Assembly: GCA_963849605.1 (NCBI GenBank) | Contig: CAWKHX010000015.1 | Span: 310,001-374,000, forward strand | Length of the DNA stretch: 64,000 nt | Direction of reading: 5' to 3' | Origin: DASPHG01 sp963849605 | GTDB lineage: Bacteria > Actinomycetota > Thermoleophilia > Solirubrobacterales > Thermoleophilaceae | In this document: piece by piece, positions 16,698 to 23,719 of the stretch | Layout of the letters: the number at the start of each line of letters is the position of its first letter | Position numbering within the stretch: position 1 is the stretch's first letter | Program-made: the position numbers and the translations under genes | Notes under the pieces: generated by a model | What the model was told of the DNA's origin: nothing | What the model saw: the letters and a program-made list of their open reading frames with translations, nothing else | Database searches by the model: none

Positions 16698-17309
16698 TTG
16701 CCGCCGTCCGAGAGACCGATTCCGCAGTTCATCGCCGAGCCGCCACAGGAGGCGCTGCCGTACGGCCGCTGGGCCGAGGCGCTCGAGGCGCGCTTCCGCG
16801 CGGCGTTCGGAGACATCCACACCGAGGACGACCTCGGCGAGCTCGGCGACGTGCGCTGGTACCCCGACCGCAGCTGGGAGGGCCGGACGTACTTCCCCGC
16901 CAGCGCAACGACTACGACCGGGTACGAGGTGTTCGGCTACGTGTCGTTCACGCGCGAGCACGAGGGGGCGGAGGCAACCGGCTTCTACGCCGTCGCCGAC
17001 TTCACCGACGAGACCGCGGAGGCGAACCCGGACTGGCAGCTCGACCTGTCCGACGAGGAGCTCGGCCCGTGGCGAGGGCCGGAGGGTCGCCGCGGTGTCG
17101 TGACGCTCGTTTGGGGCGTCGCGCTGGTGCCGCACGGAGCTGTCGCGACCACCGAGCTCGGCCCGACCACGACCGACCAGTGCATCCTCGTCGAGGATCG
17201 CTTCACGCTCCTGTCGCTCGACAACTACACCGGCGACTACATCGAGGTCAGGCTCTGGGGCGAGCGCGGCGCGGAGCTCGCCGCGGAGTCTCTGTACGAA
17301 GACGACTGA
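16698..17309 (+). CDS. Conserved hypothetical protein
   Basis: Protein of about 203 residues with no recognised domain. It is acidic and rich in Trp/Tyr/Asp, with no signal peptide or membrane segment. Features: FRAAFGDIHTEDDLGELGD, a DVRWYPDRSWEGRTYFPA stretch, and a C-terminal beta-rich part ending in IEVRLWGERGAELAAESLYEDD. TTG at 16698 is the first start after the galT stop (12 nt away). It reads well as coding throughout. It is last in the thioredoxin-GNAT-galT run and ends one base before the tRNA. Confidence 0.7.
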   Translation: MPPSERPIPQFIAEPPQEALPYGRWAEALEARFRAAFGDIHTEDDLGELGDVRWYPDRSWEGRTYFPASATTTTGYEVFGYVSFTREHEGAEATGFYAVADFTDETAEANPDWQLDLSDEELGPWRGPEGRRGVVTLVWGVALVPHGAVATTELGPTTTDQCILVEDRFTLLSLDNYTGDYIEVRLWGERGAELAAESLYEDD

Positions 17310-17310
17310 G

Positions 17311-17383
17311 TGCCCCCGGCGTGATTCGAACACGCGACACCAGGTTTAGGAAACCTGTGCTCTATCCCCTGAGCTACGGGGGC
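17311..17383 (-). tRNA. tRNA-Arg (anticodon CCU)
   Basis: A complete cloverleaf reads on the minus strand. Acceptor GCCCCCG pairs with CGGGGGC plus discriminator A. The D arm has AGCTCAGGGGATAGAGC, the anticodon loop is TTCCTAA with anticodon CCT, and the T arm contains GTTCGAATC. CCA is not encoded. It decodes AGG. Confidence 0.95.
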
Positions 17384-17403
17384 GGAGTGGCAAGCGTAGA
17401 CCG

Positions 17404-17868
17404 CTACCAGGCGCCGTCGCTGCAGCCGCCGACGTCGTTGTCATTGCCGGCCTCGCAGCTGCGTTCCTCCGGCCCGGCTGCGTCTTTGACGATCGTGTAG
17501 ACGTGGTGGTGGCCGTCGGTCTCTGCCTTCGACACCGCGCTGACGGTGACCGTGTAGCGCGTCGTCTCGGGCCCACGGACCACGTAGACCTGACCCGGCT
17601 GGTCGCCCCAGACGATGCCCGGAGGCGGCTCCTGCTCGGTCGGCTCGTCACAGAGCGTGTAGTCCTCGGTGGAGGTGAAGCACGCGTGCACCTTCCAGAG
17701 CAGGCTGCGCGCGTTCGACTTCGCATCCGTGTCCATCGCGGACTCGTCGCCGCCGACGAACACCGCGTATGCGGACGCGACGAGGATGCCGAGGATCGCG
17801 CAAACGGACACCACCTCGAGCAGCGTCAGACCGTCCTCACGACGGCGGATGCGGTGGGCGAAGGTCAT
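17404..17868 (-). CDS. Type IV prepilin-like protein
   Basis: Protein of 154 residues. A basic leader (MTFAHRIRRRE) precedes the class III cleavage motif DG/LTLLEVVS, with glutamate at +5 of the mature protein and a hydrophobic helix (VCAILGILVASAYAVFVG). The globular part has four cysteines (HACFTS, YTLCDEP, ERSCEAG, GGCSDG), probably two disulphides. A prepilin peptidase would cut after the Gly. No pilus ATPase, peptidase or secretin gene is in the window. Upstream, A-, C- and A-runs separate a GGAGG from the ATG by 23 nt. Confidence 0.8.
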   Translation of the reverse strand: MTFAHRIRRREDGLTLLEVVSVCAILGILVASAYAVFVGGDESAMDTDAKSNARSLLWKVHACFTSTEDYTLCDEPTEQEPPPGIVWGDQPGQVYVVRGPETTRYTVTVSAVSKAETDGHHHVYTIVKDAAGPEERSCEAGNDNDVGGCSDGAW

Positions 17869-17960
17869 TGGCTCGTTTTTGGGGGGTTTTGCCTCCGATT
17901 GCGGTATCGGCGTGGGGTACAGGGCGCTGTAGCAGGCGCAAACGCCTCTGGACGCGCGGG

Positions 17961-17966
17961 TAATCT
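17961..17966 (+). promoter_or_regulatory. Putative -10 box (TAATCT) upstream of lipoprotein gene
   Basis: TAATCT lies 9 nt before the GTG at 17976, with no Shine-Dalgarno. This gives a leaderless or near-leaderless transcript. It is inside the divergent gap with the prepilin gene. Confidence 0.35.
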
Positions 17967-17975
17967 CGGCCAATC

Positions 17976-18551
17976 GTGCGTGCGACCTTGCTCGTCGCGG
18001 CGCTGCTCGCGGGGCTCGCCGGCGCCGGCTGCGGCGAGGAGGACGAGTTCGCCGGCTCGCCCAACCCGGCCAGGGAGCGCTCCGACCCGCCGGCGAAGCC
18101 GCCGACCGGATGGCGGACGTTCGCGAACCGGCGCGCCGGCTTCACGCTCTCGGTCCCGCCCGCCTGGCCGGCGCGTGCTCGCGGCAGTGCGACGCTGATC
18201 CGCTCGAGCGACCGCCTGGTGGCCGTCACGGTCGCCGCCGATCGCAGCGAGGCGGCGCGCACCACGCCGCCGCGGCGGTATGCGCTGCGGACGTTCCGCG
18301 CGCTGCCGGGCTTCCGCAACCTCAAGCCCGGCAGCCTCCGAAAGGTCAGGGGAAGCCCCTACCCGAGCGCCCGCGTTGACGGCGCGGGAACGCTCGCCGA
18401 GAGGCGGCAGCGCCAGCACATCACGGTCGCGGCGTACGGGCGGCCGCATCGCGTCACCTACACGGTCGTCGCGTTCTCGGCCGGAGGCGCACAAGCCGCC
18501 GAGATCGGCCTGATGCTCGCGAGCGTGCGCGCGCGGCGGCCGGCGCTCTAG
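17976..18551 (+). CDS. Secreted lipoprotein of unknown function
   Basis: Protein of 191 residues with a lipoprotein signal (LLVAALLAGLAGAGC). After a linker rich in Asp, Glu and Pro comes a domain opening with PTGWRTFANRRAGFTLSVPPAWPARARG, a pattern common in actinobacterial surface proteins of the PsbP-like/DcrB-like kind. No catalytic motif is visible. It converges with pyrE, and the two stop codons share one CTAG (18548-18551). Confidence 0.75.
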   Translation: MRATLLVAALLAGLAGAGCGEEDEFAGSPNPARERSDPPAKPPTGWRTFANRRAGFTLSVPPAWPARARGSATLIRSSDRLVAVTVAADRSEAARTTPPRRYALRTFRALPGFRNLKPGSLRKVRGSPYPSARVDGAGTLAERRQRQHITVAAYGRPHRVTYTVVAFSAGGAQAAEIGLMLASVRARRPAL

Positions 18552-19096
18552 CGGTCGGGCCGGTCCGGGTAGACGTCGTCGATCGTGGTGAGCGGGTGGT
18601 ACGGCGCCCCGGCGGCGCGCTCGATCGCGTCCCCACCACCGGCGAGCCGGTCCAGCACGCTGACGACACCCGCTACCTCGAAGCCCTCCTCCTTGATGCG
18701 CTCGATCGCCTTGACGGTCGAGCCGCCCGTCGTCACGACGTCCTCGACGACGAGGCAGCGCTCGCCCGGCTCTAGCAGCGGCCCCTCGACCCACCGCTGC
18801 AGCCCGTGCTCCTTGCGCTCCTTCCGGACGAAGAACGCCTTCACTTCCGCGCTGGCCGCGAGCGCGGCGCAGGCCACCGGGTCCGCGCCCATCGTCATGC
18901 CTCCGACCGCGGTCGCATCGCGCTCGCGCGCCTCGGCCGCGACGAGCTCGCCCAGCGCGCGGAAGCCTGCCGGCAGGAGGATCGCCCGCTTCGCGTCCAC
19001 GTAGTACTGAGCGGTCGCGCCGCTGGTCAGCGTGACCTCGCCGATCACGAGCGCGTGCTCGCGCAGCTCGGCGATCAGCCGCGTGCGGGCGTCCAT
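18548..19096 (-). CDS. pyrE: Orotate phosphoribosyltransferase PyrE
   Basis: Joins orotate to PRPP to form OMP in pyrimidine synthesis. The 182-residue protein has the PRPP motif RCLVVEDVVTTGGSTVKAI and the N-terminal SGATAQYYVDAKRAIL. The catalytic loop residues are in FFVRKERKEHG. Start ATG at 19096. The gene stands apart from other pyr genes here. The upstream 105 bp contain a hairpin and no other gene. Confidence 0.92.
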   Translation of the reverse strand: MDARTRLIAELREHALVIGEVTLTSGATAQYYVDAKRAILLPAGFRALGELVAAEARERDATAVGGMTMGADPVACAALAASAEVKAFFVRKERKEHGLQRWVEGPLLEPGERCLVVEDVVTTGGSTVKAIERIKEEGFEVAGVVSVLDRLAGGGDAIERAAGAPYHPLTTIDDVYPDRPDR

Positions 19097-19149
19097 CGCG
19101 TTAGCGGTCCGATGACGAGAACCAAGTCACGCAAGGACGCAGTGAGCGA

Positions 19150-19166
19150 CGCGTGCTCCGCACGCG
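19150..19166 (-). terminator. Possible hairpin terminator between ldt and pyrE
   Basis: CGCGTGC/GCACGCG forms a perfect 7-bp stem with a TCC loop, 36 bases after the L,D-transpeptidase stop. No T-run follows on the minus strand, so termination activity is a guess. Confidence 0.3.
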
Positions 19167-19201
19167 AGCGAGCGAGGACGCCGCGTGGCGCCGGTTCGCA
19201 G

Positions 19202-20197
19202 TCATCGGTAGACGAAGACGCGCGTGCCCATGTCCACCCAGGAGTAGATGTTCCAGGCACTCGGGATTGGCACGCGCAGGCAGCCGTGGCTCGCGGCATA
19301 CGTCGGAACGGACGAATAGCCGTGGATCGCGTACCCGCCGATGAAGTAGCTCGAGTGGACCATGCCGTGTGAGTTGGTGCCCGGGCTCTTGCGATAGACG
19401 CGGAACGAACCGAGGACCGTCGGGGTCGAGGGCTTACCCGACGACATGTGGTAGATCCGCTGCGGCTTGCCCCTGTTCGCGAGCACGAGCACCTGGCGCG
19501 ACAGGTCGGCCTCGACGTGCTTGCCGGCGCGCGGGTACTTGAGGCGGAACGTGCCGCGGCGCTCGAACACCTTCTGGAAGACCTCGGCGCTCGCGTAGCC
19601 GATGCGCGGCATGTGGTTCACCTTGCGGAACGCCAGCACGGCGCGCGCGGTGCCCGACCCGTAGTAGCCGCTCGGCTGGAAGCCGGCGTAGCCGAGCCGC
19701 TTGAGCCCGCGCTGGAGCATCGTCACGCGGATGCCGCGTGAGGCGACCCCCGCGGTGTTGTCGAGCACCCTCGCCGGCTTGCGCGCAGAGAAGCGCTTCT
19801 GCTTGTGCGTGGATTTGTGCAGCGCCCTGACGGTGTAGTGGCCCATGCTGCGCGGCCGGAACTTCACGGCGAACCGGCCGCGGCGGCCGTGCCTGCGCAG
19901 CTCGCGCGACTTGCTCGCGATCGTCTTGCCGTTGCGGCGCAGCTCGATCCGAACCGACTGGCCGCGGACGAAGGGCCGCGCACGGCCGCGGACGCTCAGG
20001 TGCTGCCCGCGCGTCAGGAAGACATGGCCCTCCTTGCGGAGGCCGTTGCGGAACGTCAGGCTCATCTTGCCGCCCTTCGGCTGCGGCTGTGGCTCGGGCG
20101 CGACGTCGGGCGGGTCCGTGTCGGGCACCTGCGCGCTCGCGACGGACGCGAATCCGGGCAGCGCGAGGAGTGCGGTCAGGAGCAGGAGGCGGCTCAT
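19202..20197 (-). CDS. L,D-transpeptidase (YkuD) with peptidoglycan-binding domain
   Basis: Secreted protein of 331 residues. It begins with a signal peptide (LLLLTALLALPGFASVASA) and a Pro-rich linker. A basic beta-rich domain (residues 45-145) follows, then a peptidoglycan-binding helix bundle (GIRVTMLQRGLKRLGYAGFQ) and a YkuD domain with catalytic Cys in YAASHGCLRVP and the upstream His in IHGYS. It would form 3-3 crosslinks or anchor proteins. Start ATG at 20197, with TATCCT 10 nt upstream. A longer upstream frame is antisense-like and was not used. Confidence 0.9.
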   Translation of the reverse strand: MSRLLLLTALLALPGFASVASAQVPDTDPPDVAPEPQPQPKGGKMSLTFRNGLRKEGHVFLTRGQHLSVRGRARPFVRGQSVRIELRRNGKTIASKSRELRRHGRRGRFAVKFRPRSMGHYTVRALHKSTHKQKRFSARKPARVLDNTAGVASRGIRVTMLQRGLKRLGYAGFQPSGYYGSGTARAVLAFRKVNHMPRIGYASAEVFQKVFERRGTFRLKYPRAGKHVEADLSRQVLVLANRGKPQRIYHMSSGKPSTPTVLGSFRVYRKSPGTNSHGMVHSSYFIGGYAIHGYSSVPTYAASHGCLRVPIPSAWNIYSWVDMGTRVFVYR

Positions 20198-20208
20198 CGG
20201 CAGGCGCA

Positions 20209-20214
20209 GGATAG
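20209..20214 (-). promoter_or_regulatory. Putative -10 box (TATCCT) for L,D-transpeptidase
   Basis: On the minus strand TATCCT is followed by 10 nt and the ATG at 20197. There is no Shine-Dalgarno. Confidence 0.33.
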
Positions 20215-20238
20215 CCACGGTTCGCGACGGGGCGCCGC

Positions 20239-21078
20239 TCACGCCCGCGCCGCCGCGGCGCGCGGGTGCAGCAGGCGGGGGGCGATGGCGCAACCGGCCA
20301 ACATCAGGGGGCCGAGGACGAGCGAGACCCCCGCCGCGTCGACTTCCGCGCCGTACGCGATGGAGTTGTTGAACGCGTGCAGGGCGATCACCGTGTAGAG
20401 CGTCTTCGTGCGTTCGTACACGAGGCAGAACACGAAGCCGAGGACGGCGAGCACCGGGAGCAGGTCGAGGGTGTCCGAGCCCGAGTAGTGGATCAGCCCG
20501 AACACGACTCCGTCGATCGCCGCCGCGGTGAGGATCCCCAGGCGGGAGCGGAGCGCGCGGTAGAAGAAGCCGCGGAAGAAGAACTCCTCTCCGATGGGCG
20601 CGACGACGATCACGACTATTCCCGCGAGGATCAGCTTGGCGGTGCTCTCGTCGGCCCCGAGATCCTCGGTCACGCTCTGCTCGCCCTCGGGAGCGATGAG
20701 CAGGGAGTAGAGGATCACGAAGGCGAAGAACGCCACCAGCCCGAGCAGGGCCCATCCGACCGATGGCCAGAACGGCGCCCGCCGCAGGCCGAAGTGCCAC
20801 GCCTTCGGGCGTTGGATGCGGCTCGCGAGGAAGACGGCCGTGCCGCACAGGATCAACCCCTGCAGGACCGTCAGGACGAGGAGGAGCTCCGGGGGCATCT
20901 CGTCTCCGATGTCCGTCCCCGCGGCGGTCGCGATGATCCCCGCGAACACCGAGACGATCAGGGTGATCGCGAATCCCCCGAGGAATCCGGCCGGCGCGAA
21001 CCAGGGCGGCCACCGGGGCGCCGGGTCGGCGCCCTCGGGGAGCTCGGGCGGCTCGGGAGGCCGACCGCCGTGCGGCAC
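20239..21078 (-). CDS. CPBP-family (CAAX/Abi) intramembrane metalloprotease
   Basis: Membrane protein of 279 residues with about eight hydrophobic segments. The glutamate motif EEFFFRGFFYRAL and later histidine motifs (FGLIHYS, ALHAFNN) are the metal-binding signature. Members process prenylated proteins or peptides, or act in bacteriocin immunity; the bacterial role here is unknown. GTG at 21078 is preceded by GGAG at 9-nt spacing. The N-terminal 35 residues are Pro-rich and cytoplasmic. It lies between the HAD hydrolase and the L,D-transpeptidase, all on the minus strand. Confidence 0.87.
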   Translation of the reverse strand: MPHGGRPPEPPELPEGADPAPRWPPWFAPAGFLGGFAITLIVSVFAGIIATAAGTDIGDEMPPELLLVLTVLQGLILCGTAVFLASRIQRPKAWHFGLRRAPFWPSVGWALLGLVAFFAFVILYSLLIAPEGEQSVTEDLGADESTAKLILAGIVVIVVAPIGEEFFFRGFFYRALRSRLGILTAAAIDGVVFGLIHYSGSDTLDLLPVLAVLGFVFCLVYERTKTLYTVIALHAFNNSIAYGAEVDAAGVSLVLGPLMLAGCAIAPRLLHPRAAAARA

Positions 21079-21101
21079 CGAGTAGGTCTCCTGGTGCGCG
21101 G

Positions 21102-21794
21102 TCAAGCGGGCCAGATTACGGACGGGACCTCGTCCAGCGACGACAGCTTCGGGACGCCCGGCGGCGGATCGGGGCTCACGCCGTGCCGGTCGAGCAGCGC
21201 GACCCGGATGCCGGCGGCACGGGCCCCTTCGACGTCCGCCTGCATCGAGTCGCCGACGTGGAACGCCTCGCCGGCCTCGCATCCCGCGTGGTCGAGCGCC
21301 GCGCGGAACACCGCCGGGTCGGGCTTCGACGCGCCCACGCCCGCCGACGAGACGGCGCCGTCGAGGTAGGGCGCGAGCCCGGTCCGCTCGAGCCCCTCGG
21401 GCAGCGACGCGTCCCAGTTGCTGGCCGCGACGACGCGCACGCCGCGCGCCCTCAGCGTGCGGAGCAGCGGCAGCGCGTCGGGAAACGCCCGGAACCGGAG
21501 CGCCGCGAGCATCGCCTCGCGGGCCGTCGCGTGGTCGAGCTCGTCGAAGCGCAGCTCGCGCCGGATCTCCTCGGCGCACCGGTCGCGCAGGTCCTCGACC
21601 GCGTCCATGTCGCGACCCTCCATGTGGTGCGCTAGGTAGTAGCCGATCTCGGCGGCGAACGCGGCGGAAGCGCGCTCCTCGCCGACGTCGATGCCGGTGC
21701 GCTGCTCGATCTCCTCGCGCAGGGCGGGCGCGGGCGAATCGAGCTCGACCAGCGTGCCGAGCACGTCGAGCAGCACCGCCCTGACCGCGCTCAC
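21102..21794 (-). CDS. HAD-superfamily hydrolase
   Basis: Protein of 230 residues. Motif I is LLDVLGTLVELD, motif II is VVAASNW, motif III lysine is ASKPDP, and motif IV is HVGDSMQADVEGARAAG. The second aspartate of the usual DxD is a leucine (D-V-L-G-T), as in 2-haloacid-dehalogenase-like members (DxYGT), so the usual phosphatase acid/base is absent. GTG overlaps the stop of the upstream mannosyltransferase gene as GTGA, implying coupled translation. The substrate is unknown. Confidence 0.83.
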   Translation of the reverse strand: MSAVRAVLLDVLGTLVELDSPAPALREEIEQRTGIDVGEERASAAFAAEIGYYLAHHMEGRDMDAVEDLRDRCAEEIRRELRFDELDHATAREAMLAALRFRAFPDALPLLRTLRARGVRVVAASNWDASLPEGLERTGLAPYLDGAVSSAGVGASKPDPAVFRAALDHAGCEAGEAFHVGDSMQADVEGARAAGIRVALLDRHGVSPDPPPGVPKLSSLDEVPSVIWPA

Positions 21795-22981
21795 GCGATC
21801 CACTCCCATGCCGCGAACTGTGTCGTGAAGAGGCCGAGCCCGACCGCCGACGCGGCGGTGACCGGCACGGTCCACCCGCGCTCCTCGCTCACGACGGCGA
21901 GCCACATGAACAGCGGGAACAGGACGGCGAGGAAGCGTGGCAGCGACATGAGCGGCTGAGGGCCGACGGGGTACGACAGCGGCAGCGCCAGCGCGGCGAG
22001 CGCGTACGCACCATAGGCGCGCGGCAGCCGCCGGAACGCGCCAATCACGGCGACGATCGCGAACACGAGGAATCCGAACAGGAGCAGGTTGATCGCGGCC
22101 ACCCTGAACGGGTCACCCGCAGCAAGCTCGAAGTAAACGCTGTCGCGCGACCCGCTCACGAGCTGCCTGACGCCGTCCCAGGCAGCGGTCGTCCCGTCCC
22201 ACACGCCCACGAACGGCCCGGCGAACTCGCGGAACCAGACCTTTTGCGCGTCCACGAACGCGAACGCGTCGCTGTGCGCGACCTCGAGATGCAGCGCGTA
22301 CGCCGCCAGCCCGAGCGGCGCGAGCGCGAGCCAGGCAACGTCCCGGCCGCGGCGGGGGTGCGAGTCGAACCAGAGCAGGAACAGCGGCACGAGCAGCACG
22401 ATGCCCGCGCTGCGGGTGGCCGCGGCCGCCGCCGCGAGCGCGCCCGCCCAGGCCCAGCGGCCGGTGCGGGCCGTGTAGAACGCGCCCACCGAGACCAGCA
22501 GGAAGAGGCTCTCGGAGTACGGCGCGCTGAAGAAGAGCGACGCGGGGAACAGCGCGACAAGCCAGACCGCCGTCCCCGCGATTCGCTGCCCCAGCTCGAG
22601 CTCGACCAGCCGCTCGAGCAGCCACAGCGCGCCGGCGAAGCACGCGAACGAGACGACGTAGGCCGAGAAGAGCAGCGCCGCCTCGGATGGATGCGGGAGG
22701 ACCAGCGTCCTGACGAGCAGCGGGTAGAGCGGGAAGAACGCCGTGTCGGCGCCGCCGTCGTAGCCGTCATGCGCGATCCCGAGGTACCAGACGGAGTCCC
22801 AGCGGGCGAGCGGCGAGACCAGGATGTCGCCGAACGCACCGAACGGATGGGTCAGGGACCCGTCGTCGAACTTCGCCGCATTCGCGCTCCCGTCGGCGCC
22901 GAGACGCAGGGACGCGAACAGCGCCACGGCGTAGACGAGCAGGCGTGACGTCAGGAGGGCGGCTGTAGCCTGCCGCTTCAA
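21791..22981 (-). CDS. PIG-V-like membrane mannosyltransferase
   Basis: Polytopic protein of about 396 residues with 9-10 transmembrane segments. It resembles the bacterial relatives of GPI mannosyltransferase II: the early ARWDSVWYLGIAHDGYDGGADTAFFPLYPLLVR segment (split here only for reading) carries the acidic lumenal loop typical of polyprenyl-phosphate sugar users. It would add mannose from a lipid carrier to a cell-envelope glycan. TTG at 22981 is the likely start. It abuts the divergent mscS GTG at 22982 with no gap, so a later start is possible. Confidence 0.75.
   Translation of the reverse strand: MKRQATAALLTSRLLVYAVALFASLRLGADGSANAAKFDDGSLTHPFGAFGDILVSPLARWDSVWYLGIAHDGYDGGADTAFFPLYPLLVRTLVLPHPSEAALLFSAYVVSFACFAGALWLLERLVELELGQRIAGTAVWLVALFPASLFFSAPYSESLFLLVSVGAFYTARTGRWAWAGALAAAAAATRSAGIVLLVPLFLLWFDSHPRRGRDVAWLALAPLGLAAYALHLEVAHSDAFAFVDAQKVWFREFAGPFVGVWDGTTAAWDGVRQLVSGSRDSVYFELAAGDPFRVAAINLLLFGFLVFAIVAVIGAFRRLPRAYGAYALAALALPLSYPVGPQPLMSLPRFLAVLFPLFMWLAVVSEERGWTVPVTAASAVGLGLFTTQFAAWEWIA
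22966..22971 (+). promoter_or_regulatory. Putative -10 box (TAGCCT) for mscS-like gene
   Basis: TAGCCT lies 10 nt before the GTG at 22982 with no Shine-Dalgarno. It overlaps the 5' end of the divergent mannosyltransferase ORF. Confidence 0.33.
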
Positions 22982-23719
22982 GTGAACGGGGATGTTGTCA
23001 CCGCGATCGTCACGGTCGTCGTCGCGATCGCCATTGCCGAGGTCGTCGACCGCGCGCTCTCGCGCCGCGGCACGAAGATCACCGAGGGGCTCTCCCCCGT
23101 GGCGAACACGCGCCTGCGGCTCGTCCGCCGGCTGATCTTCGCCTCGATCGTCCTCATCGGGATCATGCTCGCGCTGAGCCAGTTCGAGGAGGTCAAGCGA
23201 ATCGGCACCGGGCTGCTCGCGTCGTCCGCGGTCCTCGGCCTCGTGGTCGGCTTTGCAGCCCGGCAGACGCTCGCCAACGGCGTCGCCGGGATCCTGCTCG
23301 CGATCACGCAGCCGATCCGGATCGGCGACCTGGTCACGTTCGAGGGCGAGAGTGGAACGGTCGAGGACGTGCGGCTCACGTACACGTTCATCCGCAAGTC
23401 GAACGACACCCGGGTGATCGTGCCGAACGAGCGGCTCGCGCAGAGCACGATCGAGAACCACACCATCGTGGACCCGCGCGTGCGCGTCGAGGTCGAGATC
23501 TGGCTACCGCCCCACGCGGACACGACGCGCGCGCTTCAGGTGCTTGCCGAGGAGCCGGATATGGAGGTCGAGATCGCGCAGGTGGAGAAGGACGGCATCA
23601 AGCTCACGGTGGGCACCAGAGCGGAAAGCGCACGCGAGCGCGGAGCCGTTGCCGCGAGGGTCCGGGCGTCCACCCTCGAAAAGCTCAGGAGTGAAGGTCT
23701 AGCCTTCACTCCCGAATGA
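22982..23719 (+). CDS. Small MscS-family mechanosensitive channel
   Basis: Protein of 245 residues with two or three N-terminal membrane segments. The MscS pore helix and beta domain are clear (SSAVLGLVVGFAARQTLANG, then PIRIGDLVTFEGESGTVEDV and the NDTRVIVPNERLA strand). It would open under membrane tension to release solutes on osmotic downshock. The C-terminal domain (about 80 residues) is shorter than in E. coli MscS. It overlaps the PBP1A gene by 4 bp, a context that suits envelope stress. Confidence 0.85.
   Translation: MNGDVVTAIVTVVVAIAIAEVVDRALSRRGTKITEGLSPVANTRLRLVRRLIFASIVLIGIMLALSQFEEVKRIGTGLLASSAVLGLVVGFAARQTLANGVAGILLAITQPIRIGDLVTFEGESGTVEDVRLTYTFIRKSNDTRVIVPNERLAQSTIENHTIVDPRVRVEVEIWLPPHADTTRALQVLAEEPDMEVEIAQVEKDGIKLTVGTRAESARERGAVAARVRASTLEKLRSEGLAFTPE

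Noticed and set aside
20198..21013. Long upstream extension of the L,D-transpeptidase frame
   Set aside because: The extension is Arg/Gly-rich shadow sequence of the CAAX protease gene; the signal peptide marks the true start at 20197.
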